DNA of 64,000 bases from Christensenella sp. UBA2853 (lineage in GTDB: Bacteria; Bacillota; Clostridia; Christensenellales; Aristaeellaceae): NCBI GenBank assembly GCA_002350845.1, contig DEFL01000033.1, positions 165,236-229,235 on the forward strand. Reading direction: 5' to 3'. This document shows, in pieces, positions 7,459 through 15,828 of the stretch (positions are counted from its first letter, which is position 1; each line of letters opens with the position of its first letter). A model generated the notes under the pieces. That model saw only the letters and a program-made list of their open reading frames with translations. It made no database searches and was not told the DNA's origin. A program made the translations under genes and the position numbers.

Positions 7459-9694
7459 ACGTGTATTCTCCTTCCTGAACCTCGTGCGACAGTCCGCCAG
7501 GCAGCTGGATGAAAGCTGGCATCGGGACCGTGATATGGAAGACCAGCCGGTCTTCTTCAAAGGACCATTCGCTACGGATGTCACCTGAAGGTGATTTCCA
7601 CTCTGCTCTGGCAAAGCCCAGCGACCGGTCGGGCTTTGGCGCAATGCGCAGCGTTCCGTTTTCAAGGGAAATCCCGCACACGCCGCCCATCAGCCACCCG
7701 GAAATGGCGCCATACGAATAGTGATTCAGGGAATCATGCACCGTGCCGTCCGGGCGGATCCCGTCCCAGGTTTCCCAGATCGTGGTCGCGCCTTTTTTGA
7801 CGGCATAGAGCCAGCCGGGGCATTCCTCCTGGAGCAGGAGACGATAGGCTGTCTCCGTATGCCCCCAGTCAGCCAGGACCCGGCAAAGGTCGGGCGTCGA
7901 GAGGAAGCCGGTATTGAGATGGTACCCGTTTTGAATCACAAGTCTGTTCAGCGCATCCGCAGCCGCCTGGTTTTCTTCGCCGTCAAGAAGGCCGAATGCA
8001 AGGGGACGCACATAGTCGCACTGGCGGTCGGAGTGAATGGCACCGTCCTGCGTGCAGGTAAAACGGTACGCCTTTTTCGCGCCGTCCGCAATCCCGGCAT
8101 ATTTGGCCGCGTCATCCGCTTTTCCGAGGATCCCCGCAATCTGCGAGAGCAGAGAAGCGGAACGGAAATAGTAGGCCGTCGCGACCTCCGGTGCGCCCAG
8201 CATCATGGTCTTCTTCATCGCTTCCATGTTGTCAATGCCTGGCTGGCACCATTCGCCGAAGTGGAATCCCTGATCAACCAGATAGTCCTTCCACGGATTG
8301 TTTTCGTTCTGCGGACGCGTCTGCATCGCCCGCTTGGCGCAGAAATCCATCCAGCGGGTCATCATGTCATAGTTTTCTTCCAGAATGGTCCGATCGCCGT
8401 ACGCCTGGTAAAGTGCCCACGGCACAAGAATGCAGGCATCCCCCCAGCCGGCCGACCCCTGCAGCATGTTGGAAATCATGCTGCCGTTATTGTTGACCGG
8501 CGCGATATTCTGCACAAGACCGTTTTCTCCCTGCGCGAGGCGGCATTCACCCAGCCACTTGCGCAGAACCGGATAGCAGTCCAGAAGGAGGACCGCAGTC
8601 GGCGCAAACACGCCCGCATCGCCCGTCCAGCCGGCCCGCTCGCGGGTGGGACAGTCCGTGGGGATATCGCAGAAATTTGAGCGCATGCTCCACAGGCTGT
8701 TGAGGAAGAGGCGGTTTACGTCCGGCTTCCCGCACTCGAAGAACCCGGTCTGCGGCATCCGGGAATAGACGGCCACCGCAGTAAACGATGCATCCGTCAG
8801 GTCTGCATCCGTTTCGATCTTTGCATACCGGAATCCGAAGATGGCAAAGGAGGGCTTATAGACATTCAGCCCGTTCCTGCAGATATACTCGATCTTCTGC
8901 AGGATGCCGCCGTTCTGATTGCGGTCGCCGGGATCAAAATTCTTCTGGGTAAAATTCCCGTTTTCGTCCAGTGTTTCCCCGTGCCAGAGCGTCACCTTCC
9001 GGCCTGCCTCTGCGGTGATGCGGATTTCCGTATAGCCCGCGAGATTCTGGCCGAAATCAATCACGGTTTCCCCGTTGGGTGTGGTCATCAGACGGCCGGG
9101 AAAGCGCTCCTGTTCCACAACCGGAACACTCTCGGTAGGAGCCAGCTGTTTAAACCCGAACTCCCTGCACTTCACGCCGTGCCAGCCCTCGATGTTTTCC
9201 AGCCTGGCATCACAGACTTCACCCTGCTGGAGATCATTTTCGCGGATCGGCCCCGACTGAGAAGCTTCCCAGCTTTCATCCGAGCACACGATGACTTCCC
9301 CGTCCGCCTCAAGCTGACAGAGCAGCGCAAGGTCCGTTCCGTAGTAATTGCGCAGGCCGTCAATGCCGACACTGCCCCGGTACCAGCCGTCGCCGAGGAC
9401 CACGGTCAGTTCGTTGTCCCCGGCGCACAGCAGGTCTGTCACATCATAGCACTGCACCGTCAGTCTCCTGCGGTAATCGCCGGTTCCGGGTGCGAGCACA
9501 AAATCACCCACGCGTTTTCCGTTCAGAAAAGCGGTGTACAGACCGTGGCAGGTGATGTACAGACAGGCCTTTTCCGCTCCGGACGCGCTGAAACGCCTGC
9601 GGAGGTAAGAAGCAGGCTGCTTTTTTTCGGGATCATGCGGCAGTTCAGGATCAATCCACTGCGCCTTCCACTGTGCGGGCATCCGCTTTTCCAT
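7442..9694 (-). CDS. GH78 alpha-L-rhamnosidase
   Basis: This 750-residue protein has the GH78 layout: N-terminal beta domains (YITCHGLYTAFLNGKRVGD, VVLGDGWYRG), a middle beta domain, an (alpha/alpha)6 barrel with the family motif DCPTRERAGWTGDA, and a C-terminal beta-sandwich. It removes terminal alpha-L-rhamnose from plant glycosides or rhamnogalacturonan fragments. No signal peptide is visible. The start at 9694 follows GGGAGG and lies two bases after the stop of the upstream TIM-barrel gene. With GH43, GH2 and GH1 it suggests a branched plant saccharide containing rhamnose. Confidence 0.93.
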   Translation of the reverse strand: MEKRMPAQWKAQWIDPELPHDPEKKQPASYLRRRFSASGAEKACLYITCHGLYTAFLNGKRVGDFVLAPGTGDYRRRLTVQCYDVTDLLCAGDNELTVVLGDGWYRGSVGIDGLRNYYGTDLALLCQLEADGEVIVCSDESWEASQSGPIRENDLQQGEVCDARLENIEGWHGVKCREFGFKQLAPTESVPVVEQERFPGRLMTTPNGETVIDFGQNLAGYTEIRITAEAGRKVTLWHGETLDENGNFTQKNFDPGDRNQNGGILQKIEYICRNGLNVYKPSFAIFGFRYAKIETDADLTDASFTAVAVYSRMPQTGFFECGKPDVNRLFLNSLWSMRSNFCDIPTDCPTRERAGWTGDAGVFAPTAVLLLDCYPVLRKWLGECRLAQGENGLVQNIAPVNNNGSMISNMLQGSAGWGDACILVPWALYQAYGDRTILEENYDMMTRWMDFCAKRAMQTRPQNENNPWKDYLVDQGFHFGEWCQPGIDNMEAMKKTMMLGAPEVATAYYFRSASLLSQIAGILGKADDAAKYAGIADGAKKAYRFTCTQDGAIHSDRQCDYVRPLAFGLLDGEENQAAADALNRLVIQNGYHLNTGFLSTPDLCRVLADWGHTETAYRLLLQEECPGWLYAVKKGATTIWETWDGIRPDGTVHDSLNHYSYGAISGWLMGGVCGISLENGTLRIAPKPDRSLGFARAEWKSPSGDIRSEWSFEEDRLVFHITVPMPAFIQLPGGLSHEVQEGEYTYEIPV

Positions 9695-9696
9695 CC

Positions 9697-10542
9697 TCAA
9701 AACCTCCCGTTCAGCCACTCAGCGCTGACTTCCAGACTCTTCACCGGGTCTTTGTCGATCCAGTTGTTATGGCTTTCCAGCACGACACCCTGAATGCCGT
9801 TGTCCAGTGCGATGGCGCACAGTCCCTCCAGATCCATGTTGCCCGTCCCGAGTTCCACACTTGCCTGGCGGAGGATTGGCGTCATGGCGCTGCCCTTCTG
9901 ACGGCAGCCTCTGTCGGTGACATGCCAGAGCCTCATGCGCTTTCCGATCTTCCGCATCCAGTCCCCGGCACTGGCTCCGCCGTCGGCAAACCAGTAGCTG
10001 TCAAACTCAAAGTTCACTTTCTCCGGATCGGTATCGCTCAGGAGGATATCATAGGCTCTGAGCCCGGGCTTCACCTGCAGAAGCTCCACATTGTGATTGT
10101 GATACAAAAGCGAAAGGCCGGCCCCGCGCAGCTTTTCCCCTGCGCGGTTCAGGCGCTGGGCCAGGTCCCGCACGGTTTTCTCATCACTGTAATCAAACCG
10201 GTACATACCGGTAATCACCACCGTATCGGTGCCCAGGTCCTTCGCTTCCTGCGCCACCGCATCCGCTTCCCGCTCCAGACTGCCCAGATCGGCATGCAGG
10301 CTGATGACAGAAAGGCCGGATTCCTGAAGCAGGCCTTTCCAGTTCAGGTTTCCGCCTTTCCCTGTCGGCATGCCGGCCGCCCGGGTCATCAGACGGATCA
10401 TCAGCGAAGAAGGATGAATCATAAAACGATTGAGCTCAAGGCCGTCGTATCCGGCGGCCTTGATGCGCTGCAATGTATTTCGGGCCTGTGTCTCACTTCC
10501 GGTCACAGTGCCCAGCATGATCTGCTGTACGGCTGTTTTCAT
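9697..10542 (-). CDS. Sugar phosphate isomerase/epimerase family protein (TIM barrel)
   Basis: This 281-residue xylose-isomerase-like barrel (AP endonuclease family 2 fold) has the family segments AAGYDGLELN, LSVISLHADL, LLYHNHNVEL and FEFDSYWFADGG. Histidine and acidic residues at strand ends (HNHN, EFDSYW, LWHVTD, VLESHNNW) are placed to bind one metal ion, as in sugar isomerases and epimerases. It overlaps the upstream GH2 gene by ATGA and so belongs to the same operon; it may convert a released sugar or a keto-glycoside. Substrate unknown. Confidence 0.85.
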   Translation of the reverse strand: MKTAVQQIMLGTVTGSETQARNTLQRIKAAGYDGLELNRFMIHPSSLMIRLMTRAAGMPTGKGGNLNWKGLLQESGLSVISLHADLGSLEREADAVAQEAKDLGTDTVVITGMYRFDYSDEKTVRDLAQRLNRAGEKLRGAGLSLLYHNHNVELLQVKPGLRAYDILLSDTDPEKVNFEFDSYWFADGGASAGDWMRKIGKRMRLWHVTDRGCRQKGSAMTPILRQASVELGTGNMDLEGLCAIALDNGIQGVVLESHNNWIDKDPVKSLEVSAEWLNGRF

Positions 10543-12740
10543 TTCTTTATTCCCTGCAAAATACGGTTGAGTTGTTTCATGCTCTGCTCGTCTGCGCCGC
10601 TCTGCTTGAGAAGGCTGATCATGGTCATCCGCCCCATCATGCGCTGCAGTGCAGGATTGTCCTTCACGGATTCCGCCACATCGCCGCGGGCAGCTGCGCC
10701 TTTGGCCATCATCTGACGGATGATTTCTCCCGCCTGCGGATGCGCGCGCAGTTCACCGAGCGTATCCTGAATCGAGAAGCAGTTCGGATCGATCTCTTCT
10801 GCGTCAAACCAGTTCGTCACAGCGCTTGCCGCTTTGTTGAAGATATAGCTTTCATCCGCCTGTTCCACGCGGCGCACGCACATGGTATCCGAGACATCTC
10901 CGGCTTCAGCCCGAATCAGATGCTCACCCATCAGCGGCACGCGGAAGGTGAACACTGTGTCCCCGGTCTTCTCCCCGATCTTCACGCCGTCCACAAACAG
11001 GGTCACCGAGGGCTGATTGGAGTAGACTTTGATCTCGGTCTCCGCCTCGCAGCGGTTGATATACCGCTTGCCGCACAGATGCACAAAGGGTGTCTTCCGG
11101 TTCCAGGCTGCCTTGTACAGATAGAAGGCATCCTTGCGCAGGCTCCGGTCAAAGGTGACCAGGCCTTTCTGATTCTCGCCGTGCTTCCCGCCTTCATCGC
11201 GTCCGTCGGCTGCAAAATCAAACAGGTTCCAGACATGCGTCGCCCACAGATACGGACGCGCGTTGATCATGCGCAGCATATGTTCATGATACAGCGCCTG
11301 GTATTCCTCGGTATAGTCTCCCTTTTCAGGATGAGAAGAATGGAACGCGGGATTGGCATCCGCACCATACTCGGAGAATCCGATCACGCGGTTCGGATAC
11401 TTTTCATGATACTCATCGAAAAACTCATCGTTCTGATCGAGGTCACCCAGATACCATCCGAAATACAGGTTGTAGCTGTTGATGTCCGGGATCTCCAGGA
11501 TGGGACTGTCCGTCTCGAGCATGAAGACATCCGCCATGGTGGTCAGACGGGTTTTGTCCATGCGGTGGCACAGTTCATTGAGCTGACGGTGGTTTTCCAG
11601 CAGGTCCTCATTGACCGGACTGGCTGCGGTGATTTCATTGGACAGGCCCCACACCGCGATGCACGGATGATTGTAGCACTGTGTAATGAGTTCGCGCATC
11701 TGGCTGAGGGTGTTTTCGCGGCCGCCCTTCATATGCATGGTGATATAGGGAATCTCCGCCCACACCACGATGCCGTTTTCGTCGCACAGATCATAGAACT
11801 CCTGCGCATGCTGATAATGTGCAAGACGCAGTGTGTTTGCACCGATCTCCCGGATGATCTCCATGTCCGCGGCGTGATCTTCCCGGGACAGAGCATTGCC
11901 CTTTCCCTTCAGGTCCTGATGCCGGCTGACACCGCGCAGGGGATAGCTGCGGCCGTTGAGGAAGAAGCCGTTGTGCGGGTCACACCTGAATTCCCGGCAG
12001 CCAAAGCGTGTGCTGACGGTATCCCCGCTCTCAAGAGCCGCATAGGCCGTGTAAAGGTAGGGATCGTCCACCCCGTCCCACAGATGCACATTCTCAATTT
12101 CAAACACGGCCAGCGCATGCCCGTTTTCAGACCTGACACATTGGCTTTCTCCGGCCACGGTGATCGTGACAGAGGCTGCATTCTGCCAGGTTTCGACTTC
12201 CACCGTCGCCCGGTGCGCGCTGAGATCCACGTTTGGCGTGACCTTGATGCCGGGCGTTCCGTCCCGCAGCAGTTCAAAATGCTCTGAGGGCACGGAGATC
12301 AGCCGCACTTCCCTGTACAGGCCGCCGTAAAAAGTAAAATCCGCTTTCTGGGGATAGACCGTGTCATTGCTCTCATTGCTCACTGCAATGGCCAGCACAT
12401 TGTGTTCTCCGCGCAGTGCGCTCAGATCCGTCCGGAACGCCGAGTACCCGCCTTCGTGGTGGAGAAGATGCTGCCCGTTGAAATAGACGTCCGCCGACAT
12501 GGCTGCGCCGTTGATTTCAAGGAATACGCACTCCCCTTCCAGCTCTTTTCCGGTCACCTCACGCACATACCAGCAGCGGCCGCGATGGTAATCATTGCCG
12601 CCGTCCTGCCCGTCCACCACATTCCAGGTATGCGGCAGGGAGATGCTTTCTCCCTGCCCGAAAAGTGCGGCCGCCTGAGCCTCAGAAACATCCGCTTTCA
12701 GGAATTTCCATCCATCCCTGAGGACCGTGATCTTACGCAT
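10539..12740 (-). CDS. GH2 family glycosidase with alpha-helical C-terminal extension
   Basis: This 733-residue cytoplasmic enzyme has the GH2 sugar-binding domain, an immunoglobulin-like domain and a TIM barrel. The acid/base is E369 (GLSNEIT) and the nucleophile E457 (GFSEYGAD). GH2 members act as beta-galactosidases, glucuronidases or mannosidases; I lean to beta-galactosidase without proof. From about residue 650 an extra helical segment of roughly 80 residues follows, which is not part of the core GH2 fold. The start at 12740 follows AAGGGGGAC and overlaps the transporter gene by 8 bases; upstream in-frame residues inside the transporter are not used. Confidence 0.9.
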   Translation of the reverse strand: MRKITVLRDGWKFLKADVSEAQAAALFGQGESISLPHTWNVVDGQDGGNDYHRGRCWYVREVTGKELEGECVFLEINGAAMSADVYFNGQHLLHHEGGYSAFRTDLSALRGEHNVLAIAVSNESNDTVYPQKADFTFYGGLYREVRLISVPSEHFELLRDGTPGIKVTPNVDLSAHRATVEVETWQNAASVTITVAGESQCVRSENGHALAVFEIENVHLWDGVDDPYLYTAYAALESGDTVSTRFGCREFRCDPHNGFFLNGRSYPLRGVSRHQDLKGKGNALSREDHAADMEIIREIGANTLRLAHYQHAQEFYDLCDENGIVVWAEIPYITMHMKGGRENTLSQMRELITQCYNHPCIAVWGLSNEITAASPVNEDLLENHRQLNELCHRMDKTRLTTMADVFMLETDSPILEIPDINSYNLYFGWYLGDLDQNDEFFDEYHEKYPNRVIGFSEYGADANPAFHSSHPEKGDYTEEYQALYHEHMLRMINARPYLWATHVWNLFDFAADGRDEGGKHGENQKGLVTFDRSLRKDAFYLYKAAWNRKTPFVHLCGKRYINRCEAETEIKVYSNQPSVTLFVDGVKIGEKTGDTVFTFRVPLMGEHLIRAEAGDVSDTMCVRRVEQADESYIFNKAASAVTNWFDAEEIDPNCFSIQDTLGELRAHPQAGEIIRQMMAKGAAARGDVAESVKDNPALQRMMGRMTMISLLKQSGADEQSMKQLNRILQGIKK

Positions 12741-14247
12741 TCGGTTTGTCCCCCTTGTGGAGTTCCTCTTCAAAGAATTTGCCCTGCGCTTCGGCCTTTT
12801 TGTCAGCAATGCGCTTCTGCACATGGACCATTTCATCCTTGGTCAGCTTGCAGCCGCGCATTGCCAGCAGCGTGCAGATCCATCCGAGAATGGCCAGGCC
12901 ATAGCGGAGGAACATGGTCATGTAGAACACACCAGGTGTGGCCGGATCACCGGGCTGAGGCATGGTGGCGGTATAACCGATGAGCGCCACGCAGCCTGTC
13001 GCAATGGCTGCAGAGAAGGAGGACACAATCTTGTCCACCAGGCTGTAGGTGCCGCTGATCACAGCAGGGATGTACTTGCCGCTGCGGTCCAGCTCATAGT
13101 CAATGATATCCGCCATGAATCCGGTATTGGCTGTGGTGACGCACATGGCAAAGCCGTTGACCACAAATGTCAGGACCACAAAGGCAATCATGGTGATGCC
13201 CATGTGTGCAATGGTCTGTGTGCCCACGGTATGACGCACAATCATAAAGAACGCGATCATGACGATATTGGCAATAATGCAGTTGCGTGTCCAGGACACA
13301 ATGGATTCCTTGTGGCCGTGCTTGCCGGCATACTTTGCACCATAGGCTGCAAAGAGAATGGACGGCAGCATGCCGATCATGCTCAGCGTGGTGGCCAGGC
13401 CCATATCGCCGATGAGAATGCCGTTGAGCATGGTGCTGACAATGGATGCAGAGGAAGCCTGCTGGGCGATTTTATCGGAAGCGGCGGAGAGAATGTAGGA
13501 CTGCAGAGGCTTGTTGTTCTTGAGCACGTCCACCATGTCGCGCACCTTCAGGCGTTCATTGCGGATGCCCTTGAAGTTTTCCGGCTTGTCATATTCTGCG
13601 ATGCCGATGCAGACCAGCACCACACCGATAAAGGAAATGGCAACGCACAGCCAGGTGGTGACATTCAGGAATTCCTGGTTGAAGCTTCCGCCCATCGCAG
13701 GCATCAGTTTGGTATACACCACAATGTTCAGGGCCATAGGGGTCAGATAGTTGAGAACCGTCTGCCAGACACCCACGGTGGGACGCTGTTTGGGATCATT
13801 GGTCATCAGGGCCGGCAGCGTCTGGGCCGTCATATTGACGATCGTGTAGCCGATGACATAGATCAGATAGAACAGCAGGAACATCGGAATGCCGTGACCC
13901 TTGCTGGAGAAGAAGTTGAACATGCACAGAAGTCCAAGGCACTGAATCGCCCAGCCAATGAGCATCAGCGGACGGACTTTGCCCCAGCGGGTATTGAAGC
14001 GGTCATACACAAAGGCCAGCAGCGGGTCTGTGATGGCATCAAAGATACGGGTGAAGGTCAGAAGACCACCGACCACGACGGTAGCAATGCCGTAACCGAT
14101 GGAAGCGGAGTAGCTGGCAAGGCCGATCAGAAAATACACTGCCATGCCGTTGAAAGCATTGAAGGCCACGAGAATAATCTGCCAGAGTTTGGCTTTGCGA
14201 TACTGAACACCGTCGTTGGGAACAGGAGCCGTTTGTACCTTTGACAT
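12733..14247 (-). CDS. MFS sugar transporter, GPH (glycoside-pentoside-hexuronide) family
   Basis: This 504-residue protein has about 12 membrane segments. The GPH/MelB signature FDAITDPLLAFVYDR followed by WGKVRP marks a cation-coupled glycoside symporter. It is the first gene of the hydrolase operon and presumably imports the oligosaccharide or aryl-glycoside that the GH2, GH78, GH43 and GH1 enzymes then cleave in the cytoplasm. The start at 14247 follows GAGGAAA; two upstream ATGs lack ribosome binding sites. A charged cytoplasmic tail follows the last helix. Confidence 0.93.
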   Translation of the reverse strand: MSKVQTAPVPNDGVQYRKAKLWQIILVAFNAFNGMAVYFLIGLASYSASIGYGIATVVVGGLLTFTRIFDAITDPLLAFVYDRFNTRWGKVRPLMLIGWAIQCLGLLCMFNFFSSKGHGIPMFLLFYLIYVIGYTIVNMTAQTLPALMTNDPKQRPTVGVWQTVLNYLTPMALNIVVYTKLMPAMGGSFNQEFLNVTTWLCVAISFIGVVLVCIGIAEYDKPENFKGIRNERLKVRDMVDVLKNNKPLQSYILSAASDKIAQQASSASIVSTMLNGILIGDMGLATTLSMIGMLPSILFAAYGAKYAGKHGHKESIVSWTRNCIIANIVMIAFFMIVRHTVGTQTIAHMGITMIAFVVLTFVVNGFAMCVTTANTGFMADIIDYELDRSGKYIPAVISGTYSLVDKIVSSFSAAIATGCVALIGYTATMPQPGDPATPGVFYMTMFLRYGLAILGWICTLLAMRGCKLTKDEMVHVQKRIADKKAEAQGKFFEEELHKGDKPNA

Positions 14248-14312
14248 AATCGATTTCCTCTTTTCCATATGTTTCTTTCCGAAGGGCAGTGATTCCTGCA
14301 CTTTCTGGTTGG

Positions 14313-14370
14313 ATTATAGAGGGATGCCGCCATGCCCGTAAAGTCAAAAAGAACAGTAAAATGACAAAAA
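14313..14370 (-). promoter_or_regulatory. Promoter of the glycan operon with putative AraC-type sites
   Basis: On the minus strand TATAAT (14318-14313) is a perfect -10, but the hexamer 17 bases upstream (TTACGG) is a poor -35, as expected for activator dependence. Immediately upstream lie two direct repeats, GTCAAAAA (14343-14350) and GACAAAAA (14363-14370), 20 bases apart on one helix face, a spacing typical of AraC-family half-sites. Regulation by the divergent AraC gene is inferred. Confidence 0.6.
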
Positions 14371-14428
14371 TTCAGGTTGTTTTCAGAAATTCAGTTTAAA
14401 TTATTTATTGGTATTCCGCCATTTCCGT

Positions 14429-14457
14429 TTGTCACGCGCACGAATCAATGTTAAAAT
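14429..14457 (+). promoter_or_regulatory. Sigma-A-type promoter of the AraC regulator
   Basis: TTGTCA (14429-14434), a 17-base spacer, and TAAAAT (14452-14457) precede the regulator start by 30 bases. Confidence 0.65.
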
Positions 14458-14487
14458 ACAGGCAGAATATGCAGAGGATGTGATCCA

Positions 14488-15726
14488 ATGTATGCCGGAA
14501 TCACCCGCGCCGAGCAGAATCTGTTGCTGCTTCAGTCCATGATCCCGGAAGGCGAAAAACTGTACATCTGGTGCTATGACGCCGAAGGACGGTATATTGC
14601 CTCCTCCTGTCCAGAACCGTTCAAGACTATGCTCACAAAGGCGTTTGATCATCTCGGTGCACTGCAAAAAGTGCTCAGTCTCGTGAAACAGACAGACGGA
14701 AGCCTGCCCCGGGTCCTCGGCTCAGCCATCGGCATGCAGTGGGCGGTCACGTTTGAAGAGGAGCGGAAAAAGAGCCTGATTTTTGTCATCGGACCTGTAT
14801 TCTATACAGCCCCCAGGGAAAAGCCTGTCCGTTCTGCGCTGTACAGTACTCTTCCCGGACCGGAACACGCGGCATGGATTCATGCCCTTTGCGCCGCCCT
14901 GCCGGAGATGCCGGTCATGCCCTATGCCGTATTTTCCCGGTATGTTTTGATGGTGCACAACACGCTGACCGGACAGCAGCTCGGTCTGGAAGCGCTCCAT
15001 CATCCGGACCTCGCGCACACCGGCATTCAGGACCAGCCGGCCGGGGAGAGGAACCGGATGCAGGTGTATCAGTCCGAACAGGCCCTCCTGCAAATGGTGC
15101 GGGAAGGCGACATCAATTATCAGGATGCCTTCCGCACCAGCATGACCCTGAGCCCCGGTGTGCCCGTGGAAGGCCAGGATCCGCTGCGGCAGATGAAGAC
15201 CAGTATTCTCGTCTTCACCACCCTCGTCACCCGCGCTGCCATGGAAGGCGGGCTTTCCCCTGAAGTAGCCTATTCACTGGGGGATTCCTATATTCAGAAT
15301 GCGGAGAACTGCCGCGACAGCGGTGAACTGGCGTCCCTGGCTCATGCCATGTACCACGATTTCATCTACCGCGTGCACTATGTCCGCTCCAATCCCAACT
15401 ACTCACACGCTGTGCAGAAATGCTGCGATTATATTGAGCTCAGCCTCGACCGGCGCATCCGCACCGCAGATCTCGCTGCCCTGGTCGGATATACCGAATA
15501 CTATCTGACCGAGAAATTCAAAAAGGAGACCGGTAAATCCATCAGCACCTATATCCGGGATGCCAAGATTGCGAGGGCAAGAGTCTTTCTGGAGACGACT
15601 GTGCTCCCCGTCGCGGAGATTTCCGAGCGTCTTGCCTTCAACACACCGAATTATTTCATTCAGAGCTTCCGGAGCGTGATGGGCTGCACACCGGCACAGT
15701 ATAGAAAAAAGTACACCGGCAGATAA
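14488..15726 (+). CDS. AraC-family transcriptional regulator of the glycan operon
   Basis: The 412-residue protein has a large N-terminal sensing region (about 1-305, no recognised domain) and a C-terminal double helix-turn-helix of the AraC type (about 310-410: DLAALVGYTEYYLTEKFKKETG, then AEISERLAFNTPNYFIQSFRSVMG with the terminal P-A-Q-Y-R). It is divergent from the transporter/hydrolase operon, so it most likely activates it in response to the imported sugar. The ATG at 14488 follows AGAGGATGTG. It ends at a hairpin terminator. Confidence 0.9.
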   Translation: MYAGITRAEQNLLLLQSMIPEGEKLYIWCYDAEGRYIASSCPEPFKTMLTKAFDHLGALQKVLSLVKQTDGSLPRVLGSAIGMQWAVTFEEERKKSLIFVIGPVFYTAPREKPVRSALYSTLPGPEHAAWIHALCAALPEMPVMPYAVFSRYVLMVHNTLTGQQLGLEALHHPDLAHTGIQDQPAGERNRMQVYQSEQALLQMVREGDINYQDAFRTSMTLSPGVPVEGQDPLRQMKTSILVFTTLVTRAAMEGGLSPEVAYSLGDSYIQNAENCRDSGELASLAHAMYHDFIYRVHYVRSNPNYSHAVQKCCDYIELSLDRRIRTADLAALVGYTEYYLTEKFKKETGKSISTYIRDAKIARARVFLETTVLPVAEISERLAFNTPNYFIQSFRSVMGCTPAQYRKKYTGR

Positions 15727-15759
15727 TACCGCTGTCTTCCAAAAGGCGGAGTGAACCAG

Positions 15760-15796
15760 AACAGGGTCCCCTGACCATCTGTCAGAGAACCCTGTT
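15760..15796 (+). terminator. Terminator after the AraC regulator
   Basis: AACAGGGT (15760-15767) pairs with ACCCTGTT (15789-15796), with an inner CTGAC/GTCAG stem, followed by TTTC. It separates the regulator from the convergent GH36 gene. Confidence 0.75.
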
Positions 15797-15828
15797 TTTC
15801 TGTGCGGAGAATGCTCTCCCTCTGCCCG

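Noticed and set aside
5548..14244. Long plus-strand frames of 319-654 codons across the glycan operon (5548-7512, 7721-8680, 10572-12287, 12727-14244)
   Set aside because: They are antisense to well-supported hydrolase and transporter genes, have His/Arg/Pro-rich shadow composition and no start signals.
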